DNA of 64,000 nt from Pseudocercospora fijiensis CIRAD86 (lineage: Eukaryota > Ascomycota > Dothideomycetes > Mycosphaerellales > Mycosphaerellaceae): the NCBI RefSeq assembly GCF_000340215.1, contig NW_006921542.1:1392267-1456266 (forward strand), given 5' to 3'. This document shows positions 47,180-57,567 of the stretch, piece by piece. A model generated the notes under the pieces. The model did no database searches and was not told where the DNA came from. It saw only the letters and a list, made by a program, of their open reading frames with translations. The position numbers and the translations under genes are program-made. Each line of letters opens with the position of its first letter. The stretch's first letter is position 1.

Positions 47180-49650
47180 CCTTTTCTACCCTTATAGTTG
47201 CCCTCCCGCTTTAATATTCTCTATTTTTATAAACCTATAATAGTAATAGTCGTAGTACCTATAGAAGTAAGATATTATATATAGGCGAATTGCGATAAGT
47301 ATTTTATCTTTAGATTTTAGTTTCGATCTAGCGATACTTTTAATATAATTGTAATTTATTTACTAGGTATAGAGTTAACCTTCTACTTTGTTTCTCTATA
47401 TTTCTATAAATCTATAGTATTGCTAGTAGTAGTAGTATAGAGGACCTATAGATATCCCCCGAAGTAATAAGATAATATATATAAACGTTAAGAGGAATAC
47501 TCTTAGGGTATAGTTTCGATAGAGTACTGTTTATTTATAATATTTCTAGTTTATTTCTTAGGGATATACCTAATTTTCCTCTTTGTCGCCCTCTATTTTT
47601 ACGAACCTACCTAGTAGTATTCTAGAGGAATTTAACGTTCCCTAAGGAAGTAAGGTACTACCTATAAGCGTTAGGAGGTATATCCTTAGAGTTTTATTCC
47701 TTTACGGCGCTTCTATTTATAATAATATAGTTTATCCCGTAGTATATAGTTAACTTTCCTTCCGCTCTAATATCTTCTATATTCGTAAAGAGAAGCCTAT
47801 ACTATCGCTCGTAACGCCTCCTTCTAATAAGCGAAAATATAAGTACTTCTACTTAGTAACTTCTACCTAGTAGCCTCTTTAGTAATATATACAGTCGTAG
47901 AGTCTAGCTACCGGCTAATATAGTAGCCCGTACGATTCCTAGAGCTTATATAGTAGGTATTTAGTACTAGGGGGCGAGGCGGCTTTAGTCTATTCGGTAT
48001 CTTTAAAGTTTCTTATTTTCGTAAAAGAAGACCTCTTACGCCTAGTAAAGCCCGTTCTATAGCCCCTTTAGTAGTATATAACGTTAATTAGGTCGGCGAT
48101 TACTAGAATCCGTTTACCTAGTTAGTATAGCGGCTTAAACGAAACTTAAGAATCTAGAGCCTATAGAGTAATAGAAAGGATAAGGAGGGTAGAGAGGTAC
48201 TAATCCTTCCGATATATTTAGTATTCCCTGTTTCCGTAAGCCTTATACGTAAACCTATACTATCGTCGATTATACCGATATCTAGTAGAGGGAAAGAGAA
48301 CTAGATCCGCTTAGTAAACCCTATTTAGTACCTTCTTTAATAGAGTATAGAGTCGTAGTAGGCAGCGATTAGCTAAAGACGTTTACTAAATCAATAAGAA
48401 TCTAGAGCTTATAGAGCAAATTACTTAAGCGGCTAGTAGTAGGTATTAATATATACGAGGACAGTAAGGCGTCCTTAGTCCTTTTAGTACGCCTAATATC
48501 CTCTATCCCTATTAAGAGGAATATATAACTACCTACGGCATTACTAAAGACTAGCGGAGAGAACTAGAAACTACCTAAGCTATAGTTAATAGTAGTATAT
48601 CGTTAAACCTCCGCTTAAAAGTTTACTATTCTCGTAAACTTCCTAGTAACGCTTCCTCCTAGTAGTCGGAATCTAACTAACTACTTCCGCTTAGTAAACC
48701 GTATTATATAGCCTATTTAGTAGTATATAGAATTAAGGCATAGTCTACTTTTCTAATTAGTTAAAGTTTAGAGCCTATATATTAAGCGATAGAAAATTAG
48801 GCTATATAGACTTTATTCTTTTCTAAAATATAGGAGGAGGTTTAGGAGGGTCGTATATAATACTTACTTACAGTACTACTAAAGAGTAACGACGTAAGTT
48901 CTAAGCTAGCTAAGATATAGTCGACCTTCTACTTTAGTATTCTAAAGGCCGCAAATCTCTACTACTATCTATTACGCCTCCTTCGTTTAATAACTACTAA
49001 ATACCGATAGAGGGAATTAAGTTACTTAGACAAGATTAGGCAAAATAAGCTTAGACTTCCGCTTTAGTATTCTTTACCTTTATAAAGCTATATACTCTTA
49101 CTCGCGACGTTCTCTCCTAGTATCTCCGGAGACCGACTTTATAGATCGAATCTCTAGTAGGTTTTTTCAATAAGATATACTAATATTTTATTAGAAGTAA
49201 GATATATATAGTTAATATACCGCTTTAATCTTCTTTCTTTTCGGAAATATACTCCTAATAATTACTATAGGATACCGATAAAGAGTATCGGAAGTAGATC
49301 TCTTAGGTAAGATAGGCTAAGATATAGATATAATTAGCCTTTCTTGTTTCGTTTATAAACTTTTAACCTATACTATACCTCGTAATACTCTATCCTAGTA
49401 CCCCTAAAGACCGACTAGTAATAAACTCTTTCTTAGTCGGATTATTAGAACTAGTAGATAGTAAACCTTATTATTAGATACTCTAGTAAATATAATATTC
49501 TTAGAAGCGACTAATCTATACTTAGTAGATAGATATATTACTAGAGTGCCTAGTATAGATAACGTTAATAGGATAGTAGTATACTACTCTAATATTCTCT
49601 ATTTTTATAAATCCTAAACCTATACTATCGCTAGTAGTATAATAGGAAAG
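47180..49650. repeat. Long degenerate satellite-like array, units about 120-250 bp
   Basis: A marker resembling 'aatattctctatttttataa' followed by 'acctatactatcgctagtag' recurs near 47,211, 47,391, 47,591, 47,770, 48,005, 48,223, 48,490, 48,620, 48,940, 49,065, 49,225, 49,345 and 49,588. Units are highly diverged and RIP-mutated. No transposon domain or gene lies within it. It may continue to about 49,900. Confidence 0.5.
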
Positions 49651-50130
49651 CTTAGCTCGCTTTTACGAGAACGCCTAGACGTAGTCTAAGGATATAAGGC
49701 ATTAACGTACTTTTAAGAGGAATACCCCTATTAGAGTTTAGTTTCGTAGTTTATTATTTACGATCGTATTTCCTATTCCTACTGCTACTTATTATATACT
49801 AGGATAAAGCGGCTACTCGCAATAAAGTTATAGTAGGAGAGCGTAAGATACAAATGTCTCCCTATATATAGTAGCGCTACTTTTAATAATATTGCGGTTT
49901 ATTTTTGGAGTATCTATAATAGATTTAGTTTGCTTTTCTGCTCGCCGCCCTATCTGTACTAAGCGTCGCAGAACTAGCAGTGCTAGGTAATACTAAAATC
50001 TCGTAGTAATAGTGCTTTTAGCTAGATTGACCAAATCCTCTAGCTGGCGGTCTGCTAACTAACGCTAGTGCTACAGGGCTCGCCGTTCCAGACGTCCTAT
50101 GTCTTGCAAGCTTGCCAACTGGTGCTGCTC

Positions 50131-50172
50131 TCATCATTATTATCATCATCATCATCATCATCATTATCATCA
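50131..50172. repeat. ATC/ATT microsatellite
   Basis: About 13 triplets of mostly 'atc' start the unmutated island. On the minus strand they would encode Asp/Asn in a frame lacking an ATG, so no gene is called at 50,068-50,343. Confidence 0.8.
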
Positions 50173-50517
50173 AAACTGCCGTTACTCTCGCGCAGACATC
50201 CTCCCCTAAGCCGATTTGCTCGACAAGGTAGCGGGGTGATGAGAAGAAGTAGTGAAAGAATCGCAGACCTTCGCGCAGAGATGCTAGGCAAAGAAGATCA
50301 TGGTGGCAGAGGTAGCATTTGGCTCAGCAGCGATAAGGATTGATTCACCGATCCCCTCTGACTGCAATAACTAGATCCCGCGTTTCGTCTCTGCTATGCT
50401 TCCAACAAGAATATCCTCGGCCATTCTTGCTCCCTACAACCCGGTAGCAACGCATGCCATATCGACACAATCATTCTCACCAGCGACTACTAAGCTGTCT
50501 AGTCCAAGCAGGCCTTG

Positions 50518-51171
50518 CTAGAAGGAACCAATCACATTTCTAGCCAGGCGAATGCGGCTGTAGATGTCATCCATCACTTCCTCTCCAGCTATGATAGCAT
50601 TGGAGACGGCAGGGTAGGCAGCGTGTGTCGAAGGCCATGATGAAGTTAGAAGCGTGGACGCGGGCATCGATCGTGAGGCACGCTGACGTATGAGTTGAAT
50701 GTTCGGGGTGTAGGCAGCGGAGAAGTTTATGCTCACGGCCATGGCGGCAAAGTCCAATGCCTGGCTGACGGCTGACCACGTTTCGTGAGTTTCGTGAGCC
50801 CCGTGAGTCTCGTGAGTCTCTTGAGTGTGAGTTTCGTGAGTTTCGTGGGTTTCGTCGGTTTGGTGAGTTTGGCGAGTTTGGTGAGTTTGGTGAGTTTGGT
50901 GAGTTTGGTGAGTTTGGTGAGTTTGGTTAGTTTGGTGAGTTTGGCGAGTTTCGTGAGTTTGGGTTTCGTGAGTTTCGTGAGCGCTTCCAGTCAGTCCGAG
51001 GTTCTCCAGTTGAGCGCAGATAGCAGATGTGTAATGAGGATTCGTGGCGCGATGGGGCGAAGATGGGAGGATGAAGGCAAGCAGCCACCACGCAAGCCAG
51101 AGATACGCGGCGGCATAGATCAAGGCCATGATCAAGTAGATGTAACAGGTCCTCCGTGGGCGAGCGTACAT
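50518..51171 (-). CDS. Putative membrane protein with THQ/THE tripeptide repeats
   Basis: From an ATG (51,171-51,169) the minus strand encodes 217 residues. Residues about 10-36 form one very hydrophobic helix (LIMALIYAAAYLWLAWWLL), a membrane anchor or uncleaved signal. Residues about 63-132 are a Thr-His-Gln / Thr-His-Glu repeat made of 9-bp units (50,778-50,975). The last 85 residues are an ordinary-looking helical region ending 'RIRLARNVIGSF'. The C-terminal part has normal composition, supporting real coding, although the 9-bp array is also open on the plus strand. Length-variable Thr/His repeats suggest a cell-surface or secretory-pathway protein. No family recognised; an additional exon downstream is possible. 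Confidence 0.5.
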   Translation of the reverse strand: MYARPRRTCYIYLIMALIYAAAYLWLAWWLLAFILPSSPHRATNPHYTSAICAQLENLGLTGSAHETHETQTHETRQTHQTNQTHQTHQTHQTHQTHQTRQTHQTDETHETHETHTQETHETHGAHETHETWSAVSQALDFAAMAVSINFSAAYTPNIQLIRQRASRSMPASTLLTSSWPSTHAAYPAVSNAIIAGEEVMDDIYSRIRLARNVIGSF

Positions 51172-51641
51172 GTGAGCTGGAGATGGAATTGTGATGGCGT
51201 GGGGGTTGTTTGGGTCTTTTCTCTGAACCTACAGGTGGTGGTGGATGACATCCCCTCTGTAGAGGTCACGATTGAGTCCCAGCGGCAGGAGCAACATCAC
51301 ACAAGCCCTGGGCAAGCGCGGCAGTGAAGTTGGCCTGGGTTCTGCCTCGGGCTCTGGGGAGGCCTGAGACGGTAAAGGCCAGGAAAAGTCGGCGATGTGA
51401 GCGGGAGTGATACCGGTGCACCAACCGAGGAACTTGACACCGTACAAGCAAAACCTGGCTTCGAGTGGACCTGGGTGAGTGTCTTGTGTTTACAGCGGAC
51501 ACGGCTATTTGAAGAAGTCCCAGACTTGGTGAGCCTGTTTAAGCCGTGGCGTGATGGTTTGCTTGTAGGCACGCTCTTCATGAGCATTGGCCTCTTGCTC
51601 AGCTTCAGTGATCTCTTCGATGGGATCCCGCTATTGCGGTT

Positions 51642-52346
51642 TCATGGCCGGACTGCTCCCACCCACGTCTTGCTGTTGTTCGCCTCCGCAAATGCCTTGC
51701 TATTGCTCGCCGGCACCAATACCTTGCTGTTGTTTGCCGGCACCAATGTCATGCTGCTGTTCGGCGGCACCAATGTCTTGCTGGAGTTCGCCGCCGCCAG
51801 CGTCTTGCCGTTGTTCGCCAACGTCTTGCTGTTGTGTATCGGCGCCAATGCCTTGCTGTTCGCCGGCATCAATGTCTGGCTCTTCGTTGGCAACGATGCC
51901 TTTCTCTTGGCCGCCGACGAGGTCTCTCTCTTCCGCGCCAACGAGGTCTCTCTCTTCCGCGCTAACGAGGTCTCTCTCTTCCACGCCAACGAGGTCTCTC
52001 TCTTCTACGCCAACGAGGTCTCTCTCTTCCGCGCCAACGAGGTCTCTCTCTTCTACGCCGACGAGGTCTCTCTCTTCCACGCCAACGAGGTCTCTCTCTT
52101 CCACGCCACCGAGGTCTCCTCGCCCCCACCGACGTCTTTCTCTTGGCCCGTCTCCTCTTGCGATCCTTGTTCTGGATCTGAGCCTATACCTCGACTATGG
52201 GCCAACATGTCCAGAGCACCAGGGCTTGTAGAAGATTCGCTGTCTCTGTCTTCGGCCGCTCTCTCGCCTTTCGCTGTTGACTGAGTAGGCACAGCGCCTT
52301 CCAGAAGGTCCATGGAGCGGTGCGAGCGGACGAGGCCTGGAGCCAT
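51642..52346 (-). pseudogene. Minisatellite-rich gene broken by two TGG-to-TAG changes
   Basis: Starting at an ATG (52,346-52,344), the minus frame encodes a hydrophilic N-terminus, then eight 24-bp units encoding (W/R)KRETSLA (about 52,110-51,920), then 27-bp units encoding an NSKxLxPA-type repeat, ending at TAG 51,642-51,644. Two of the eight 24-bp units have TAG (52,055-52,053 and about 52,007-52,005) where sister units have TGG or CGG. On the plus strand this is ccacgcc to ctacgcc, a RIP-type CpA change. Other frames, including a hydrophobic plus-strand one, are also open across the repeat. The choice of this frame rests on its ATG and on the pattern of stops. Family unknown. Confidence 0.45.
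51919..52130. repeat. 24-bp minisatellite (gaggtctctctcttccgcgccaac)
   Basis: Eight to nine tightly conserved units of 24 bp, varying mainly in the triplet cgc / cac / tac and aac / gac. A related 27-bp array (gtcttgctgttgttcgccggcaccaat-type) precedes it at 51,680-51,870. Confidence 0.9.
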
Positions 52347-53340
52347 GAAGAAGCGAGCGTAGGTGAGTGGTGAGTGGCAGTGGCAGTGGTGGTGGTGGTG
52401 GTGAAATCATGTCTATCGGAGTCGGAGTATCGGAGGCCTCTGCTTCTTCAGTACAGCATGCCAAGCCAAAGCTTTGCTTGTGCTGGCTGCAAGCCTGCTT
52501 TGGCGAAGATGCAGTGATGTGTTCAGTGATCTCTGCTGCCACCACATTGGTCTCCAAATTCGGGCTAAACCGGGCCAATGTTCCGCTCTCGACTTCGAAG
52601 CTGCTCGAATGCATGCTTGCCAGCCGAAGAAGTGATGTGGAAAAGGATGCACAGCGGCAAATACTGCGAGGCTGCCATGCGCACTAGAAGCTGAATCTTC
52701 TGCGTGCCAGCCGACGTGCGATTAGTCAGCACCTCAAGAATTTGCTAGGTAAACTGCGAAACATAGTACATCTCTTTGCCGACGCATTTGCAAACCTTGA
52801 AAGTGTGCCCGAAAGTTTTCACCAACCGAGTTCTTTACGACCCGAGAATATTGTGAGTTCCCACAAGGAGATGCACTTGGGGCCCAGCAAAACATGTCTC
52901 TATCCAGATCGACCTCGATTAGTAAGCCAAGCCAAGGTTGCACCTCAAACATTGCGAGATCTGTTCCTCTTCGACCACGCAGCTGCAAACCTTGAAACTC
53001 TCGGAAATCCTTCTATAAACCGCCCTCGTCACCGACCAGAGGAAACGGGGAATTTCGAGAGGGAGATGCGGACAGGAATCAGTCCAAGGAGTGCCGCTCT
53101 CCGCCTCCGATCCCACACACCTCGTAACCGTGCCCCACGAGTGTGGGGGAGGCAGTTCTTGATGATCCGAAAGTATGGTGAGATTCCATCCAGAGATGCA
53201 TTTGGGGCCCAGCAAAACGTGGATTCAGATCGATGTCCGTTGCAGAGGAGAGCCTGGGCTGGGCTTGGTCGGGCCGAGCCGAGCGGAGCCGAGCGGAGCC
53301 GAGCGGAGCATGCGTCGCCAATCTCAGTCAGCTTCGACGC
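52347..53340. other. No convincing gene; dispersed 325-bp duplication and 10-bp repeat
   Basis: 'gagatgcacttggggcccag' (52,869 onward) and 'gagatgcatttggggcccag' (53,194 onward) head two related segments about 325 bp apart. A perfect 10-bp repeat (gagccgagcg) occurs at about 53,277-53,310. The plus frame across 52,742-53,530 begins from TTG and looks like a repeat by-product. Confidence 0.5.
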
Positions 53341-53344
53341 TCTG

Positions 53345-53720
53345 CAACGAGCAGTCAGCGTCGGCGTCGACTTTCCCGCGCGCGTGCTTCCGTCAGCGCA
53401 GAACGAAGAAAAGCCGCCGCCGAGCTTCATCTCCCGTCTCTCTCTACATGCATCCGTCGCTGCAGAAGTGGTCGTCGGTCGACCATTTCACCTCCCGCCG
53501 GTTAGAAATGTCGCCGCACATCGCACGTGAGCTTCATCTGCTGTCTGTGGAACGGCACTGGTCGTCCGTCGAGGATTTCATCTCTCCGGCCCGTGCAGAA
53601 ATGCCATCGCACCTCGCAGCTCAGCTCTATCTGCTGTCTCTGCGCAGGTGCTGCAAAACTGGTCACTTGTTGACAATCCCATTTCTCCAGAAGCCGTAGA
53701 ACTGCTGCCGCACGAAGGAA
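53345..53720 (+). repeat. Degenerate tandem repeat, units about 90-113 bp
   Basis: 'tggtcgtcggtcga' type starts lie at 53,469, 53,559 and 53,660, with an older unit near 53,350. Units read as related peptides ('WSSVDHF', 'WSSVEDF', 'WSLVDNP'), but the last is in another frame, so the array is not a continuous coding repeat now. Confidence 0.55.
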
Positions 53721-53913
53721 GTATATTATTCTCGACACCACTGCCTACTCTTCCATTCCCACAACCCATCGCCTACGCTCTCCGTCTCATCCTATCACCC
53801 TACTCCGATCGAAGCTCTTATCCAACTCTTCCATTTGCTATCATCCCATTGACTCACTACCTATCTACTCACCACCCCATCTACTCACCACTACCGCTAT
53901 CGCCTTCCACTAT

Positions 53914-55135
53914 CATGTCCATTACCACCAGTTCTGCGGACAAGAGGCCATCACCGCCAAGCATTCTCCCAACCCGCGCCAGTCCGTCGACCTCATGCGC
54001 CCTACCAGCCTCGACACTGAAGGCACCGACGTCTACCAGAATGCCCCAAGCAAGCTTGTTACCTGGATCCTAAACCACATGTTATCCAAAGCCCTGCCGA
54101 AGTTAACACCCAGCCTAGCAAGCCACTGGCGCCCGTCGACGTCCCCGTCCACGCCTGCATTACCACTTGGCATGCCACAGCCTACTCGCCAAAGACTTAC
54201 GACTTCTCCGTCCCAATCGATGCTGCTCAGCAGTCTTGGTCCCCCCGGGCGCTCGTTACATCGTCCCGCATACCAAAGACACCATCATTTTACAAGGCCA
54301 TGCATTCAAATTTGGCGGAGCGTCTGCCTCCGCCTCCTCCACCAACACTCCAATAGCACCAGCCTCCACTACATCAACTTCGGTGCCAACCACTGCGCCG
54401 GCTACGCCTGCGCCTGCTCCAGTAATCGAAGTCCAGCCCGACAAGTTCCACACCGACACAACCGAGTTCATGTGCTAGCAGTCTCTGGATTTCACGCGTA
54501 ACGACTTGGACAAGTGGCTGAACCACAATGGCATAGCTGCAGCTTTATCGAGGCTCTGCCTATGCAAGCCCGTGCCGCTGCCGCCGCCGAGGACCTGTCA
54601 AGCCCGATGGCCGCTTTCAAGGAGGACGCACAGAAGAAGAATGATCGCACCGGGGATCCCAAGGCCCGAATTCTCAACATGGAGCACGAATCGCGCCTCC
54701 AACGCCCAGCGGGAGCAGCGCGACGCCGAGACCCGCGACCCGAAAGCCCACAACGACTTGCTTCAATCTATGCAACATCGCCAGCCTTCGCCGCCAACCA
54801 CTCCTCCTATCCTGGATCGCATCCGTGACGACAACCTCGATTCCGCGCCGTACTCTCGGCATGTCCGCTTCGCATCGTCCGCCGAAGACCTTCCGCGCGG
54901 CACGAGAGCAGAGAAGAAATCTAAGGATCAGCACCTTCTGTTGGCCCTCAACATAGACAGCGTGCTACGTAGCCAATTTGGTATGCCAATGGGCTCCGCC
55001 AATCATTCCGGCTCGCTAGCGCCCACTCCCAAGCCAAGTAGCAAGGGCACGATATTTGCTTCTATAGAAGACAACCTACGTAAGATAGGCATTAATATTA
55101 AAGCGATCGCTAAACTTCTATATTCAAAATCCTAG
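53914..55135 (+). pseudogene. Frameshifted gene of unknown function at the RIP boundary
   Basis: Protein-like sequence moves between frames. After an ATG at 53,914 and a switch, 'DTEGTDVYQNAPSKLVTWIL' is followed by 'VHACITTWHATAYSPKTYDF'. At a run of six C (near 54,241) the frame changes to 'GARYIVPHTKDTIILQGHAF' and a Pro/Thr/Ala linker. A TAG stands at 54,476-54,478, then 'NDLDKWLNHNGIAA', a change to 'FIEALPMQARAAAAAEDLSS', and a change back to 'NAQREQRDAETRDPKAHNDL', ending TAG 55,133-55,135. At least four frame breaks and one stop are needed, too many for simple introns. The last 90 bp already show RIP-type depletion of CA and TG. Family not recognised. Confidence 0.5.
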
Positions 55136-55239
55136 TATTATTATAGCGTCTCGTAAATCGTAACCTTTTACTATACTACACTATTATATAGTATTTAAGT
55201 ATATTACTATATCTTAGTATTATATTATTACCGTATTAC

Positions 55240-55620
55240 TATCTACGGCCGAATTTAGTTCCCGTAGCTCTATAATATAGCTTTTAAATATATTACTATA
55301 TTGTAGCATCGTAGTACTACTATTTACGCCCGACTTTAGTCCCTATAGTACTATAATATAATATTACTATCGATAGACGAAATAAGTTCTTATAGTACCG
55401 CGCTATAGTAATATTATTAACGTCCGATTTTAATCCTTATAGTACTATTCTATAGTATTACTATTAACGGCCTAAACCAGTCCTTATAGCACTATACTAT
55501 AGTATTGTTATTAACGGCCTAAACGAGTCCTTATAGTACTATACTATAGTATTACTTTTAACGGCCTAAACGAGTCCTTATAGCTTTATACTATAGCATT
55601 TAAGCACGTTATAGTATTAT
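55240..55620. repeat. 47-bp RIP-mutated satellite
   Basis: 'acggcctaaacgagtcctta' starts at 55,467, 55,514 and 55,561 (period 47), with earlier diverged units ('cgtccgattttaatccttat' and 'cccgactttagtccctatag'). Each ends with 'actatactatagtatta'. The array begins about 100 bp after the pseudogene stop. Confidence 0.7.
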
Positions 55621-55689
55621 ATTATTACTATTATTATAGTATTACTTTTATTATAGTATTACTATTATTATAGTATTACTTAGACCCCG

Positions 55690-55900
55690 CAGTAGTTCGG
55701 GTTAGTTTAGTTTAGTTTACTAAGCCGAAGATCTAGTTTAGTTTAGGTTAGTTTGCTAAGCCACTATAGGATTAGCTAGTTCGAACTATAGAATTTATCG
55801 GTTTCTAAGAAGTATAAGAATGTCTACGTAACTCGAAGCAAGCCCTTTATAAGATACGAGAGTATAGCCGGTAGCGTAGCCGGCATTTTTCAGTTATAGG
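55690..55900. repeat. gtttagttt repeat followed by gtagcgtagccgg word
   Basis: 'gtttagtttagtttactaag' and a second copy with 'gtttaggttagtttgctaag' lie at 55,700-55,770. 'gtagcgtagccggc' followed by Ts is at 55,871. The same 13-bp word is repeated in tandem at 56,647-56,687, also followed by Ts. The interval may be one unidentified element. Confidence 0.45.
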
Positions 55901-56039
55901 AAGGTACTTATATAACCCTAAATCTATAGACAATTAGCTAAGGGCACTAACTAATTAAAAGTATATATATATATAAGCTATTATAGTTTAGTTTAGAAAC
56001 TGTACTTATTAGGTATAAAGTTTATCCTTTCGCTCGCTA

Positions 56040-56570
56040 TTTAATTCCCTAACTGCTCGGTAGAATGTTATTATCTAGATCTAGGTAGAACTTATCGATT
56101 TCCTTAGAAGCCCTCTTTAAGAAGTTCTAACACTTTCTAACTAAACTATTCTCTAATATTAAGTACTAGGATAGCTCCTCCCTCGGTATCGGTATAGTAT
56201 ATAAAAGAGCTATAAGGCAGCTCTATATAACGTTCTGCTAGTTACTCGCTATACTAAGGCCGAATACTAGTTCGTTCCTTAGAACTCTTAGTTATTTAGG
56301 AGATATTAAGGGTAGAGTAGGTAGTAACTTCGTATTATATAAGGAGGTAGAGGCTACTATAGAGGAGTCCTTTAACCTATAGAAGATAGTAAAAGATACA
56401 GAGGCAGCTATAGGTCTAGGTACCTAGTGAAATTTCTAGTAGGTAGAGTATAAGGATATTTAGAGGGAGTATTAGGTAGAGTTACGAAGGCAGGTATATA
56501 ATATAGTCTAGAAAATAGGGATAATACCTATAACTATAAGTATTAGGCTCTTTAACCTTCCTTATTTTTC
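56040..56570 (+). pseudogene. RIP-mutated protein-like stretch, family unknown
   Basis: A plus frame reads as helical protein ('SFLRTLSYLGDIKGRVGS' and 'VLYKEVEATIEESFNL') with TAG/TAA at plausible Gln/Trp sites. It lies between two copies of the 'gtagcgtagccgg' word. No family recognised. Confidence 0.35.
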
Positions 56571-56912
56571 TCTATTTTCTTTTATAAAAATCTAAACTAA
56601 TACAAATCAACCGGAATATATATCTTCTTCTAGTTCTTTTAAAAACGTAGTAGCGTAGCCGCTAGCGTAGCCGGTAGCGTAGCCGGCCTTTTTACTCCTT
56701 ATTACTAACGGGGTTTTCGAAGACTTCTATTCCGTATAGCTAATAAAGTATACTATACTATATATATATACTTAGAGAGTATTTAGAGCGCGGTATATAG
56801 CGCCGTATAATAGCGGCTTATTTCGTATATAGAAAAGCTTGTAGACGATACTGCGAACATCCTTCCTACTAGAATATCTATCCTACCTAGTACTATCCCG
56901 AATGTAGATATT

Positions 56913-57567
56913 CTAGCCTTTTAGAATCTAATCGAGTGCTTTCAAATCCTTATCTATAATCGTTATATACTTCGCGTAGATAGCTATAAAGTTAACCGCT
57001 AAAATAGTATTATTATAGTCTAAAAAGAGGTAGAAGAGAAACATATATCTAAAGATACGAACTAGGTAGGCTTGTATAGCCTCTTAAAGGGCGCCTATCG
57101 CGGAGGCTTAGAAGCGAAGGTCCGTTCTATAATCCTAGGCAATTTCGCGAATAAGTCGTTAGAAAGGAGCTTTACGGATTAGGAGATTAGAACTCTTCTA
57201 ATACTTCCGAATCTTACGGAGGGCTACGGCTAAAGAAGGATTAATAAAAAGATAGTAAGAATACCGGCTATACTACCGGCTATAAATAGGACTTACTTCC
57301 TAAACGCTATCGACGCTTCGTACGATTATTACTACTAGTAGTAGAAGCGCTAGTTATCGTCTTGTGTAGAGCCTTACCCGCCGTTATCTTACGCGGAGCC
57401 TTACTCGCGACGCCCTTTCTAGTACCGGATCTAGCGGTAGTAGTAGTAGCCTTCTTACGTTAATATACTATACTCGTTCTACTATTTCCGGTCTTATTAC
57501 GACCTATAGAAGTAGTAGGTCCCTTCTTACGAGGCGTCGTAACTAAATTAAGTAGACTCGGTATTAT
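56913..57567 (-). pseudogene. Histone H3-like gene destroyed by RIP, two introns recognisable
   Basis: Minus strand. Exon 1 (about 57,567-57,297) encodes a Lys/Thr/Ser-rich tail including 'RKGVASKAPRK', reminiscent of but longer than the H3 tail. Intron 1 is 57,296-57,230 (67 bp, GTAAGT...TTTAG). Exon 2 (57,229-57,047) gives 'VALRKIRKY', 'LLIRKAPF', 'RLIREIA', 'DYRTDLRF' and 'ASAIGAL'. Intron 2 is 57,046-56,999 (48 bp), its donor mutated from GT to AT. Exon 3 (56,998-56,913) gives 'VNFIAIYAKYITI' and ends TAG. The five stops in exon 2 fall at the five invariant H3 glutamines (KYQK, PFQR, IAQD, RFQ, LQE). It lacks the extended first loop usual in fungal CENP-A, so it resembles canonical H3 in the core and a variant in the tail. 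The start codon is not certain. Confidence 0.85.

Larger units (their letters stand above)
31250..50000. other. RIP-mutated compartment 2
   Basis: Same CpA/TpG loss with CpG retention as compartment 1. It holds a 57-bp repeat, a short Helitron derivative, a complete LTR chromovirus, two protein-like but unidentified stretches, and from about 43,100 to 49,900 almost only degenerate tandem arrays. Confidence 0.85.

Noticed and set aside
50785..51327. Hydrophobic plus-strand frame with FVSLVSLVSL repeats
   Set aside because: Antisense of the THQ/THE minisatellite. The minus strand has the ATG, a membrane helix and a normal C-terminus.
51397..52284. Plus-strand frame of 295 codons with LLLFAGTN and NEVSLFYA repeats
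   Set aside because: Begins at GTG with no ATG for 61 codons, and its repeats are the antisense of the hydrophilic minus frame. It stays a weak alternative.
56913..57567. Identification of the H3-like pseudogene as CENP-A
   Set aside because: The core reads DYRTDLRF then ASAIGAL without the longer first loop of fungal CENP-A. A canonical-type H3 core with an unusual tail fits better.
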